Origin: Coprinus comatus
Taxonomy: Eukaryota > Basidiomycota > Agaricomycetes > Agaricales > Agaricaceae
Direction: 5' to 3'
NCBI GenBank assembly: GCA_034638255.1
Contig: JAWPGT010000032.1
Span: 124,001-188,000, forward strand
DNA length: 64,000 bases
The position numbers and the translations under genes were made by a program. Shown piece by piece: positions 24,559-37,719 of the stretch. How positions within the stretch are numbered: position 1 is the first letter of the stretch; every line of letters starts with the position of its first letter. The notes beneath the pieces are model-generated. The model was not told the DNA's origin. It did no database searches and saw only the letters and a list, made by a program, of their open reading frames with translations.

Positions 24559-25375
24559 TTGGATGGTCCGAGTTTTTTTCGAGATGAGACGAGGATAATG
24601 ATAATTCAGGTTTCCCGTTCAGTAAGGAATCAAGGATGTGGATGTGGGTTGGTTCGTTTGATTTATGCACCTTTCTTTTTCTTTTTCGTTTTATCCTTAT
24701 TTTTTTTTCGCTTTGTTTGAAATCCTAAATTAATAGTTCTGAGTCTTTGATCCTTTTTTTTTTTTTACAAGTCGATATATATTCTCTCAACTAGCATTAT
24801 GATTATATACAGGTCTTACATACGATTTGTATATGGATTCTCTCTTCAGATACCATTACTATATCTCATTACTATATTATTCGTTTTGTCTTCTACCCTT
24901 TTTGACGGTCTTTTATCGTCCTCAAATACTTGCTATATTGCACAGTAACTCACCTTACTATACGGTCCCTAATATATATGCATTTGATCACATAAAAAAA
25001 GTCATTCGTTCAACGTTCATGCTTCAAGCAACTTATCGAGAGACAGAGTAGGTGGGGTCAAAATAATGTAAATAATGCAAAGGGTAGGTAACACACATAA
25101 AGTTAAGGCACATTGTATATACACGATGACAATGAGAGAAAAGGAGAAGGAAAGAGAGGGAATATGAAAAAAAAAAAAAACAAGAACCGTGTAATGATAC
25201 AATATCAATATCAATATCTATATGAGAGAGAGAGAGAGAGAGAGAAACCAAAAAAAGTGTAAATGTATGTTGTAATGCTAATTGATCTGGTTCATTGACT
25301 TGCAAACACCCAATTATTTCGTCCTTATCATATGATCCATTTCCCGGAAAGAAAAACCCCATTTTTTTTTCCCGC
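24559..25375. other. Convergent intergenic region between DUF2235 copy 2 and the PKS
   Basis: 3' flanks of two converging genes. AT-rich with several homopolymer runs, an ATATCA-like repeat near 25199-25218 and a (GA)n run at 25224-25245. The open frames here reflect these runs and are not supported as genes. Confidence 0.5.
25224..25245. repeat. (GA)n microsatellite
   Basis: Uninterrupted GA dinucleotide run of about 22 bases, directly visible. Confidence 0.9.
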
Positions 25376-28300
25376 TCATGCTCTATCCAAAAGTGCGCAG
25401 CCTTCAATTATACTAGCAGCGACGCCTTTGATCTATAGAAAGAAAAAAATCATGTCAGAAATATATTCGAAATATACTTAAAGGAAGAGAAGAAAGGACA
25501 TACGTTAGCGGGGTAGAAAGGAGTGAAATGATGTCCAGGAATATCGATAACCTTGATTGGTGTACTGGCCAAAGTATCCCAACCATGAGTAGCAAGTTTC
25601 GCATCACTTCTATCAGCCAACCAAATAGGTACATCCTTAACACCAGGAGGATTGAAACCTTCAGAACTCCTCAACATTACCAAAGGAGGACAAGTTCCAC
25701 CTGTAGCATGTGGATCGTAAACACCCAACATACGAGCGTTCATAGCGAATTGAGCTTTAACAAGACGACCCAAATCGGAATTGGCAGAACGAGAGTCAAG
25801 GTTAACTACTGAGTCGATAAGAGAATCAGATAGTGGGACGTGGTTGATAGGGGATGGAGAATCGATGAGGAGGATACCCTTGGTGACGATGCCTTTCTTG
25901 GCTAATTGAAGAGAAGTCTCGTAGGCTGCAACACCTCCGAAGGACCAACCTAAAATGAAATGCGACGTTATCAGTCAACTAAACTTAAGAAATAGATTGT
26001 GAAGAAGAAAAGTATCTTACCTCCAAGGATAACGGGACCTTGTGTTATCTTAGAAATGTAATCAGCATATGCAGAGGCCATTTCAACGACTCCAGCCCAA
26101 GGTTCAGAAGAGACGAAGTGTGGGTTATTGAATCCCCAAACTTGTCTACCGAGCGAGGAGATACCGTTGTAGTAGTTGATCAAACCACTACCATCGTGAA
26201 TAAGGAAGAGAGGTAAGGAGCTGCTAGTAGACTTCTGTAAGGGAAGGGGAACAGTGTCGAGTTTCAATGCTTTAGTGAGACGGGTAGCGCTTGCGGGGGC
26301 AATTGTGATCGAAAACTCGGACTTTTCTGGAATGGCGGCTTTCGGTGCGGAGATTTGATGTTTGACGGTTTCATGTACTGGGGCTTTCTGTTGCGATGAA
26401 GAACTTCTGGATGAGAGGTGGGAAGCGAGGTATGTTTGGACTTTCTTCGCTGTTTTGTGCTCGTCGAAGAAATGACCTGGGAGATCAATACCAAACTCGG
26501 TCTTCAAAGCAGCCAGAGCCTCAATCGAAGTCAACGAATCCAAACCGAGGGTTTCGAAGTCGGCGTCGTCACCAATATCTTTAGCACTGACATCTAACAC
26601 AGCAGCAAGGACGTTCTTGACATCAACATCACTGTTAACCACCAATAGTGTTGGTTCTGGCAATGTCTCATCAGGAACTAAAGTTCGTGGAGATGAAACA
26701 GTGCTCTCTGGTTCAGTGGGGCGAGATGAGCCAGCGGGGGCGTTGGAAGAGACTTCAGCGATGATATCGGCGACGCTGTTGCAGTGAGAGAGTTTGGTGG
26801 CGTCGAGAGGTATAGAAGGGAAAGTAGCCTCGAGTTTGCCGAAGATTTCGATGGACATGAGTGAGTCAACTCCAAGAGCACCAAGATCGGTGGTCAAGCC
26901 AATGTTTGAAGCGCTAACGTCGCAGGTTTCTGCAACAATTCGAGTTATCTCACTCTGAATGCGCGAACTATCAGTTACAATAGTAGGGGCAGATGTCTTT
27001 GGGGGAACAGGAGCGGTAACTGGAGATGGTTGAGAAGGGCGGCTGGCAATCGAAGGCGTGGCAGCGAAGCGAGTCTTCTGAGGAGTGGCGGATTTTCCAG
27101 CGGCATGTGCGAGACCTTTCTTCAAACTGTTCAAGCGGACTTTACGGAAGTGCATGTCCTTGATATGTGCAACGAGGACGGGGGGTTGCGATAGCTTGAC
27201 AGCGTACGCCTCTGCGAGCATGACACCTTGATCAGCAAGCCAACCGTTGCTGCAGTATACAGCATAAGAAGCATCGTTGTCAACTTGCTCTGGTATAACC
27301 TTCACAGTACCAACTTGTGCACAGATATAAGCATCGTTTGAGCCCCCTTGCATGTTTGCGACAAACCCAGCGACGTGGAGAAGAGTATCAGTGAAGACGG
27401 GATGGACTACGAATTTGCTGCGGTCATAAGAGGCTGGGAGGCGGACAGAAGCATAACCCTCCATTCCGGTAGAATCAACAGTCAACGAACGCATGGTGTG
27501 ATATTCCTTAGCATAGTCAACGACACGAGGGAAAATGACCTCATAAGCCGTGCGAGTTGAGAAAAGTTGAGAGGCTTTCCCATTACGAGGTTTGACAACG
27601 GCGGACATATGGCGGTTGATGATGGGGAGGGTACGGGAGAACTTAGTCGATGTCTTTGAGATAGACTCAACCTTGTATGCACCATGCACGTGTACTGCTT
27701 CCTCGGGTGATCCGTCGACTCGAGAAGCCACAAAGAAAGTACCTTGGCCATCCCGAATAGTGATGTTCGTGATGACCGTCCTAGAAACTTCTTCATCGTA
27801 AACAAGAGGCTTCGCGAATTCGATACCACGAAGGACAGTGTGGTTGCCAGAAGTAGGGATGGAGAGGTGCTCCTGGGAGAGCTTCAAGCCAGCGTAAACT
27901 TGCTCTAAGTAGACAGAAGCGGGGCACAACGGCATGCCACCGACACTGTGTCCTCGGATGGAACTAGCCAATTGGCTAATGGGCGTCTCGAAAATGGCAA
28001 CATAACCATTGTCTTGAGCAGGGTATTGTGTCCAGCCTCGCAACATCTTGTAATCTGTCGTGGGTAAGGATGGTTGTGCCGTGGGAGCTTCAATCACCTG
28101 CGCCACAGGAGCATCATTTTCCTTGAACGCAACCCAGAATTTGGACTTGTTGAATGGGTAAGTAGGAATGCTGATGCAGTTGACAGGAACGTGATCGAAG
28201 ACATTACGCCATCTGACCGGAGCATTTGTGCCGAATAATTGAGCGAGAGTAGTAGTGAGGGTAGACCACGGTTCCTGGTTCTTTCGGATTGAGCCAAGAA

Positions 28301-31300
28301 GCAAGGCACTCTTCGGGACTTCAGCAATCCCCTTGAGCATAGGGAGAGAGGTTGTGTGAGGGCCAATTTCAATCCAAGCGTCAACAGCAGGAATAGTTGT
28401 GCTTGCAATTAACTGTTGAACACCCTTCGAGAATTGGACGGGCTCGGCACAATGTCTAGAGAAGTACTCGGCATTGAAGACGCTTTCATCTCCAGGGAAA
28501 ACAATGTCTCCATGAACATTTGAGATGATAGGGATTGTCGGTGCACTAATAGTGACGCGCTTGGCCAGATCCGTGAGATCGTCAAGAAGAGGGCTCATGG
28601 CAGAACTATGATAGCCGAATGGAACGGAGAGAAGAACGTTCTTGCAATGGACTTCAGCATCAAGATGAGCCTTAAACGCCTTAAGAACAGGAATGGGCCC
28701 CGACAGAACACAATCAACGGAGCTATTGTAGCAAGAGATCGAGAGGTCGGCGAAATCCGGCGAAGAATCGATGGCGGCTTGAGCGTCCTTGTGTGGAAGA
28801 TTGACGGCAATCATAGCAGTGGTATCCACAGCACACTTGGAGATCATGAAGCGAACACGGTTGGCAATAAGGATAAGAGCTCCTTTGAGCGTGAGGACGT
28901 TTGCAATGACCAACGCAGCGTATTCTCCAAGACTAAATATAGGCGTTATTTAAGGTATATCATTACTACTTTAAAATGTACTCACCTATGACCAACAACA
29001 ATGCCAGGTGTGATACCCCACGATATCCAAAGCTTAGCAAGAGCATACTCAAGGGAAAATATGGCGGATTGATAGGCCTCAAACTCCTCGAGCTTGCTCA
29101 AACCGCTGGATTCTCCTTCAGAATTCAAAATAGCCAATACTCCTGGGAAACCACCTGCAGTCAGAATGTTATGACATTCGTCAATGGTCTTCTTGAACAA
29201 AGGTACAGTCTGGTATAACGAGCGTCCCATGCCAAGATATTGACTACCTTGGCCAGAGAAAATGAATGCAGCAGTGAACGGAGCTCCCTTGACTTGAGTA
29301 GTGGGAGCCTTGGTCAACTTCTCGATGAGCTCCTGTTTGTTGCTTGCAGAAACAGCAAGTCGATGTTCGAAGACTACACGCCTGGCCGTTGTCGTGTAAG
29401 CAATATCAGCAAGTGACGCAGATTCATTCTTGGGATCTTGGATCCAATCAATGAAACGAGCTCGGAGAGTCTCAAGAGCGCTTGAGTCCTTCGCCGAGAT
29501 ACCGAAAGTGTATGAGAGACCTTCAGGTGCCGCATTCAGAGATCTGAGATGTTCCTCGAGAATTATAGCAGTATTAGAGCCAGCTGCACCGAAATTGTTG
29601 AGAAGTGCGACACGAGATAATCCTGGTTCGGATGGGTCCCAAGATGTTTGGACCGTATCGATAATGGTGTTATCGGACTTGAGATCAACGATACGAGGGT
29701 TGAGATTCTTCAGAGAAATAAGCCGAGGAATACTCTTGTTTCGCATCATAAGAAGCAATTTCGCCATTCCAGCCGCACCTGAGGCAGCTTCCAAATGACC
29801 GATGTTGGATTTTACGGATGTAATATGGAGAGGGTTGTTCTCGGAACGATTCCGACCGAAAATGCTCCTGATACTCTCGAGTTCGTTGGGATCTCCGGCT
29901 TGTGTCCCGGTTCCATGTGCTTCGATGACATTGATACGATGGTGTTCAATACTTGCGGAGTCAAGAACACGTCGGAATAGGTTGGCTTGCGTGGGAGCAT
30001 GGGGGTGAGTGATGGAATGAGCGCAACCACTCTGATTGACTTCGACTGCTCGGATTACTCCAAGAATGTTGTCATTCTCAGCAATTGCGTCCGAGAGACG
30101 TTTAAGGACAAACATTCCAACACCTTCTGACCGAGAGTACCCGTCTGCGGAAACATCGAAGGCCTTGCATTGCCCTGTAGGACTCAAGAAGTGCCCTCTA
30201 TCTAGACCCAACATCATCTAAAATAATCCCGTTAGAAACTCTTTCCCTATTTATATTGGCAGGGCTTACATCTGGACTAGAAATGATATTCACTCCACCA
30301 ACGAGAGCGGCGTTACAATCGTGATTGGCTAGTGATCGTGCACCTTGATAGAATGCCACCGCGGAGGAAGAACATGCCGTATCGACAACGACTGACGGCC
30401 CGCTCAATTGCATAGCATATGATATACGTCCACTCAAGAACGCCTTAAGGGTTCCTGCAATACAATTATAATAATGTTACCCAGAATAAACGAAGTTGAC
30501 ATACCTGTACTATAATAAACATCTATTTCATTCCGCAAGTTTTGCAGGTAGTCGTGGGTAGCGACACCAACATAACAGCCAACGGTATCTTGACTCCACG
30601 TGTCGGTGGAGTTAGGAACGTACCCTGCGTCTTCCAATGCTTCATAGGCCGCATGCAAAAGAAGACGCTGTTGAGGGTCCATACTCTTCGCTTCGCGCGG
30701 GCTAATCTTGAAGAACCTGATAAGAGTTATTAACAATCAAAAAGACACATCTATATATAACTTACTTATTGTCAAATTCATCGACATTATCAACAAAATT
30801 ACCGGTGTGCGCCTTCATTGATCGCTTCGCATTCTTTCCCGAATTATAATTTGCCACACTGAACCTCTGTTCGGGTATCTGGAGATATTATTAGAACTCT
30901 TCCGTAAACGGTGACTGATGATGAGATAAACACCTCTTGGATAGTGTTGATGCCTGTCTCCAGAACCTCCCACAACTTATCATTGTTCGAAGCACCAGGC
31001 ATATTGACTGCCATTCCAATAATAGCAATGGGTTCTTGTTTCGCCTTCTCTTCTGATTCCAAACTCGTTTTCGCAAGGTCGAGGGTAGAAACGTTCTGAC
31101 GAGAGAACGCACGATCGAGGCCTTTGGTTAGGCCTGACCCAGGACCGCAGTTGAGAAGTCTGACGGGAACCTCTTGTGGTACTGTTGCAACAGTTTTTGC
31201 AACGACGAGATCCCAGTTGATTGGCTGAGTGATGATCATGTTTACTATTGTCTCAACGAGAGAACCAGACCCCGAATCAGAGTCGCGCATGATTGAATCA

Positions 31301-32281
31301 CCTGTCAAGGTAGAACGAATAGGTACTCGGACATCCGAGAAGGATGGGAACTTGATATTCCGCATGTTAATATCTCTCATTACCTTGTCGCGTACAGGGG
31401 TTTCGAGAATTGCTGAATGGTAGAGTGTGTCGAGGCTAGTCTTGTGAACAACTGCATCTGCAGAGAGGCTCGCTGAGAAAGTGGCCAGATGGTCTGGTTG
31501 TCCTGAAACGGTGATACAGGTATTATCGGCGATCGCTGTCACAAAAAGAGTTCGATCTCCGATTTGCTTTAAAAAGGAGTTATCAACTTTGCAATCTAAA
31601 TTATTATTTTGACGTGGGACATACCTGGTTGAAAGCAGTAACAGCATCTTCTACTACATCTCTCGTCAATCCCAAGAAAACCAGACTCCATGGGAGAGAA
31701 GGATCTTGGTCCGGCGGCGCAGCGGCCAGCACTGCACGACGGTATGCTTGAGTTCTGACACCGATCCAAATGGCAAGTCGGTATGCTTCTACTGCTCGTG
31801 AAATGAAGGTGGCAGTGGTAAGGGATGTTCCAACAATGACTGCTGGAAGGATTCCAGAGGAAAGACCAAGTACTCCGGTACCGTTCTCTGCATTACGTTG
31901 CAGAACATCACTAAATGGTGTGAAAGATCCCGTCGTTTCCGCAACGTGATCGATGAAAGCAAGATATCGAAGGGCTTGGAGTAGGAAAAGAGTAGGTCCA
32001 GAGACCACCGGGTTGTGTCGATAGCGAGCTAGGGGAAGAGAAATAAGCGTTGCTGGCTTCGCGAAGTCAGCCAAATCAATTTCAGCTTCTTGGAGGTCGC
32101 TCAAACTCATGGTTGAGAGTTCCGAGATGAAAGAGTCATGGCATGCCGATAAGAGAGTTGAGGCTGAAGGGGAGGAAGCATCGCGTAGAGCTTGTTCGCG
32201 TACTTGAGGGGTATTGGAGGCCGCAGTGCCTTGGCCAGCGAAGACTGGTATGTGTAGGTCGGACACTGTGGCGGGAGCCAT
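25376..32281 (-). CDS. Non-reducing polyketide synthase, orsellinic-acid-synthase type (SAT-KS-AT-PT-ACP-ACP-TE)
   Basis: An iterative type I enzyme predicted to build an aromatic tetraketide such as orsellinic acid from acetyl and malonyl units; no methyltransferase domain is present. Nine exons on the minus strand: 32281-31625, 31566-30934, 30878-30766, 30716-30505, 30454-30270, 30217-28986, 28932-26021, 25949-25504, 25432-25376; 2148 residues. SAT about 1-375, with F-A-G-Q-G-T near the N-terminus and G-L-S-S-G at 139-143, where the usual nucleophilic Cys is Ser. KS has D-T-A-C-S-S-S (Cys about 566), E-A-H-G-T-G-T (His about 701) and N-I-G-H. AT has G-H-S-L-G (Ser about 1011, its codon split by an intron). 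PT has G-H-S-V-G-G-M-P (His about 1339) and Asp about 1526. Two ACPs carry D-S-L (Ser about 1701 and 1810). TE has G-W-S-F-G-G (Ser about 1984) and G-H-H-F. An in-frame ATG at 32320 would add 13 residues; 32281 was chosen because the next residues fit the SAT N-terminus. Confidence 0.95.
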
Positions 32282-35200
32282 TGTGTTAAGTTCACAATGT
32301 TGCGTATGGAGGCATTCCATGAACTCGTGATGCTCTTTATAAAAACAGTTGGGCTTTGATTAATCCGTAAAGAATCGAAGAGTTCGGTACGTGGTTTGCA
32401 CAGCACGCTTCCGACGGTGCTATCGCATGTGACAGGAAGGTGTGTTATGCGTATCGCGTGTTGAATTGATTCCTACGGGGGGTCGGATTTGGAGCAGTTT
32501 CGGTAAGACAACACAGAGATTGTGATTAGACGAATCAATCTGTAGTTTTCAACTTGGCTCGGTCAGGGGTGTCTGGAGCAGTTTGGCAAGAGAATGGAGG
32601 TCTGTGGGGATTAAACAAGCCCGTACAGAGCATTCAATGAGCTCCTCAGAGGAGAGCCGGGTACTTGCAGAGCCAAGGGGGGGGTCACGGAAGGCCAATC
32701 GCAAACCCACTAGAATCTCCGAATGTCACAGCGATGAAGTCGGAAACTAAATGTATGCATTATACTTAGCCAAAGGACAGAGTATACGACGATCCGCTCA
32801 CTTACAGTAGACCAGCGTTCGACAAACGTTTCGGCTTCTCAAAGATGAAGTCATTAAGCTATAAAACATTGTAAACCTCACGGACTCCCTCGTCATGTTG
32901 ATTCCGATGTTGTATGTTCTTGTTTGTCAAATACATAAATTTACCTCTTTTAGATATTTTACCTCGAGCTCATCGCCATCAGACAAATATCTACCTCAAA
33001 TATTAATGAGCGTACGGCAAAAATCGATAGAGCAACCCCTCTATCACACACAAATTGATCTTTCAAAAAATATACAAACCGAACCAACCATCACCATGAA
33101 AAAGTAATCTCCAGGAAAATTAACAAAAATTAATTTCCACAACTCGGTACTCCATGGAGTCACTGTCAATTCATGACCAGGGGAATAGAAGTTGAAGCTG
33201 GATCAATGTCCTATTACGGTAACGCAGGGGGAGTGAAAATCTTCCGGTACGGTATCTCAACGCCACAACACGAGGTTGACGTCTCACGAATCATATCTGA
33301 ATGAGTCTAACAGAAACTACAGGTTGAATGATTAAACCATACATACCTTATCTTGGTGGAGTAGTATTATGAATTTATGTAACTAGGTGATTCTTCAGAC
33401 TGTAGCAAAGCTCTGGCGATCACTGTCCGAGCAGTGCTGCAGTATGAATTTATGAAACTCATTTGTACTACTACTCCATTGATTCTTTTTTTAGCCGAAG
33501 AAGGGCCCCGAGTGAGCTTGATCCATTTATTCAGTCAGTATGATGAGCAATAGCATATCAGACCTATAACGGTCACAACCATCGATTTAAACGGCACATA
33601 TCTACTATTTTTCCAGTGCCTCTTGAATTTAGTCAACAGATATTTCAATCCTCTGCACCCTGCATGAGTTTGATGATGAGCAGGGGGAAATTAGACAGAT
33701 TACATCAATGTGAGGGTCCTCATGAGACATCGGTAATGCAAGCTAGGTGAACACCAACTCGATCTTACAACTACTACAACCGTTCCAAAGTATATCTAGC
33801 ATGAGCTAAGAATATTAGGTACCAATGGAAGGCGCCTTCTCCTTCAGTGATATCAACAGAGGGATCTTTTTCCCATCCTCTGGTGAGCTCAATTGAGTTA
33901 AATCTTCAATCTCAACGTGATGACATCGCTTGTGTACAACAAATGATGTACTGTGAAGACGACCATTCCTTGTGATTTGTGATTGATATTATTTATATAG
34001 CATAAAGCTTTAAAACCTCCAGTTAATATTATCCCAATTTACATCTCTTAGTACTCAAAGTCGTTAGCAATCAACATTTATTGTTGTCGGTTATGGTTCA
34101 GCTCCGGGATCCTACAATCACGATCGTAAAGGAACTCAGAACCGGTGCTCAAACTTGACTGCTTGATAACACTTGGCAAATAAGTCAGTTTGAAGGCTTC
34201 TCCCGTTTTGGCACACGAAACATCTCTCCATCACAGCATCGTTACGTGTTTTCTAGTTACTAGCGGTTAATATACTGCTGCTACTACTACTACTATAGTA
34301 GACTGATACCGATACCAATTCAACCTACTGAAACATGACAACACTTAATATTAATACTGACTGACAGTCGTACTAAGACCAGCATATTTGAGAGCTGAAC
34401 TCCCCGTAGTGAATTGATCCGTCCATGGCGCAATACACCTCTCTTGGCAATACATATATGGCATCGACATCTACACTGTCTCTTTCTTTGGACAGGTCAA
34501 ACGCTATACCGCCACCGTGCTCATACCGTTACTCTACGCCGGAGGTTGTACCATCGCCGCCCTGCATCCGTCGTAGACTTAGGTCATGTACTATATATAG
34601 ATATTTTTAATTCCATTCAGCCAAAAATACAATCATCGGTATCAATGTTCATCGAAAAAAGTTCATCATTAACCAATGCTCTCAAAGTATCTCCCAGGGG
34701 CTAATACTTAGATATTCCACACATGGACAGATGCCGGCATGTCTGAGCACTCATAGCTCCAGCTGTAACTTGTCCATTCCTCCTACACAACCGGAACATT
34801 CGATCCTGATGATGAGAACCACCCCCTACAAGCGCGCCGGGAAGTTGAATCACTAAAATCGTATCGTGCTATTCATGAACGTTATCACATTCCCTGAGTT
34901 TCACCACCGGAAGCCTCGAGACCCTAAGTCATCGGGGATGAATGGTACAAGTTCTTGATCTGAATGTTCCAGGCTTAATATCTTGACTGTTGCAACTGAC
35001 AGACATGTACCCGGGAGTGCGTGTTAGAGTCAAACACAAATATACTTTAACAGTGTGCAATTCAAAATGTCGTACCCCGCCACTTGGCTATATTGATCAT
35101 CATGATATTATCCATATAATCAGTATGGCTCTAACTTATTTTAAGAATGGAGCAACCATCTTACGTACGTGCAAGGGGCAGTGCGAAAAGCTTATAACCT

Positions 35201-37719
35201 AGGTCTCGAATTTCTCCAGTCGTTACATGGGAACTTGTCCTAGAAATGACTGTTCATAAAGTTATGTTTCCGCTCTGTTTTATCCTTTTATGCTCTAGTA
35301 GACTCCATCGCTGTTAAGAAGTATTAAAAAAGGTACCTGAGTACTAGTATGCCATTAATAGCTACCTCGCGTCCCAAAATTTCGACGTGTTTGATAGGCA
35401 ACAGATACGGAGCAAATATAATACATAACCTTACCGGTGACCTAGAGACGGCGTAAAGATATTCCACTAGTACTTACACTGCTAGGGGCTATTGTGATTT
35501 CCATCCGACGCTGTTCAGGGAAATAGAAATGCAGTGAGCCTCCCTGCATAGATTCATATCTGACTATATTAACGCAGTCAAGTTAAACAAAAAAACCTCA
35601 GAAAAGCGCTCAACTAACTTCAAGGTTGTGTTTGAACTTTTTGTAGTTTGAAACTCATGGGACGAAATCCTATTAATACCCACTGTTCTGCGCCGCAGTC
35701 GTTATTTAGATCTCACTGATATTGACATTGTCACTACAATTACCATTTGTATTAACACAACGGGTTTTTTGTTACCGTTATTCCGCTGCTATTCCATGGG
35801 TACTACCAAGGTAAACATAAATATACGCTTTGTTACAAATCGAAGTTCAATTATCTCCTGAAGTACTCAGCCGAGAGAAACATCATTTTAACAACAAATG
35901 CTTGGCAGGGATGCTAAATCAAACATATTATGGGGATGCTCAGGGTCACACACAAACTTACCTCGCTTAACTCATAACCCAATTAAGTAACATATGTAGT
36001 GCTCAAGTCTGTAAGAAATCTCCAAAGGTGTAAAAGTTGAACAATATTTACTTCTTCGAAGAAAAAGATGAATTGCCCCGCATCCGTGGACTAAGATCCC
36101 AGGCTATTTACAACGAGAAGTATTAATATTATATGATTAGCTGGTCATGACTGCATTTGAAAATAGGTTGAGGATCGGGAGTGAGTGGTACATGATCTAC
36201 AGGGTCTAGTTCCGTTCTAGGATATCTCAGCACACCCCCACCTACCTGATTGGAAATTTGACCCACATCCTCGACATTGATTGCCATTTTGACCTGTTAT
36301 GATGTTTTCTCCTGAAATCTCAACCTCCCACACTTTTTTCATTCCAAGCGCAGTGAAACAGCGAGAAGAGCGGGACTTACGGGATAGTACGTGTATAATA
36401 AGATTAGAACTCGAGAAGAGACTGTAACAATTTACAGCATGGCAGGAACATCCCACCACCGACAACTGTGAGACCGTTTTCTGATCTATGAGAGAAGGGG
36501 GAGCAGGAAAAGAGGTAGGTAAGCATTAGCTTAGGACTTGGATTGATTTTGAGTCCTGATCGGTAGAACTAACCAACATATTCGGTAGGATTAGCCGGTG
36601 TTCCTGCTCACCCGTTAGAAGATTAGATAAGGATTTCAGTCGCGTTGAATCAAGTATTTATGCATTATGAGTTATAGAATGGAGCTCCAAATATGCTCCT
36701 ACAGAATGTGTGATGATATTGTCGTCATTCATAAATTTATTGGACATTAGAGCAATTGAGCAAGCTGGAGAGGCTCTGATTGTTACACTGCTAGACTGAT
36801 GGATTACGCTTCACTCTGGTTTGATTGGTATCTCTTTTAAAATATCTGCATAACGCTTATCCATTGTGAGAAATTGCGGGTCAATTGTCAATTACGCTCT
36901 GAGCAAATGTAATAAGAAGCAGAGGAGCAGAAGAGCATTGCGAAAACCAACCAAACATGGAAGTTACAATTAGTGTTTCCAGACCGGCGCTTGTGTAATG
37001 CAAGTGCCGATAATTCCGTTCCTGATGGAAATGGGATTACCGACCGAATTGCTGGTACGTTGAAGAGCGATGGACACAAATGTGATGTTGTTCGTATTTA
37101 AAAGTAGTATTACGATCTTCGTCCCCATCAATGTCAGTTCACATTTTAAGAATGGAAGGAAAAAAGAAAATAATGTTGTCCTGAATCGGCTCGGTTGCGA
37201 TGCTTACGTAATGCGACTGATACCCGACTTCACGGTGCTGAGCAAATGGTTTGGTGTGTCGAATTCATTCGCCGGCGTAACTTCAATCTTAGTGCGACAT
37301 TAGACAGCAATACATTTCACTTGGCAAGGTTTCACAGATTGGCAACACCCAGGTTCGTATGCCCCGAGTCAGTAAATCTCTTGGTTGATTGAAGAATCAA
37401 GATGCAGTGAAGTGGGTTTGAGTCTCTTCAAACTCATATAATTCTTTTCATAGAGACATCGCATAACCCGGGCAGCTGATTATGGATCACTAGCCGTGAG
37501 GTCCGGGCATTTCCTTCTGTGAACACATCTGACCGGTAACCGATGTAAGAGCCAAAAAAACCACTCTTACTGTTTTGCGCCGCTTAACCAGATTGTACAC
37601 AGATTGATGCACCGCTATTGATTCGCCAAGATGCACTTCAACCATAGTTCAGAGCTCTTCCAGGGGCTTATATAACATGCACCCGAGGTTCCCTCCTCGA
37701 ACTTTCTTTCCCTTCAGCC
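32282..37719. other. 5.4-kb gene-free region between PKS and transcription factor
   Basis: The bidirectional space between the divergent PKS and regulator genes. No exon-like open frames, splice-joined pieces or recognisable transposon sequence were found. An 11-bp motif TGGAGCAGTTT occurs twice upstream of the PKS (32490-32500 and 32574-32584), and a short (CTA)n tract sits near 34278-34295. The last 100 bases before 37720 contain a TATAA near 37669 and pyrimidine runs suited to a core promoter. Confidence 0.45.

Noticed and set aside
33000..37700. Possible transposon in the large gap before the regulator
   Set aside because: No terminal repeats, target-site duplications, transposase or reverse-transcriptase motifs could be found by eye.
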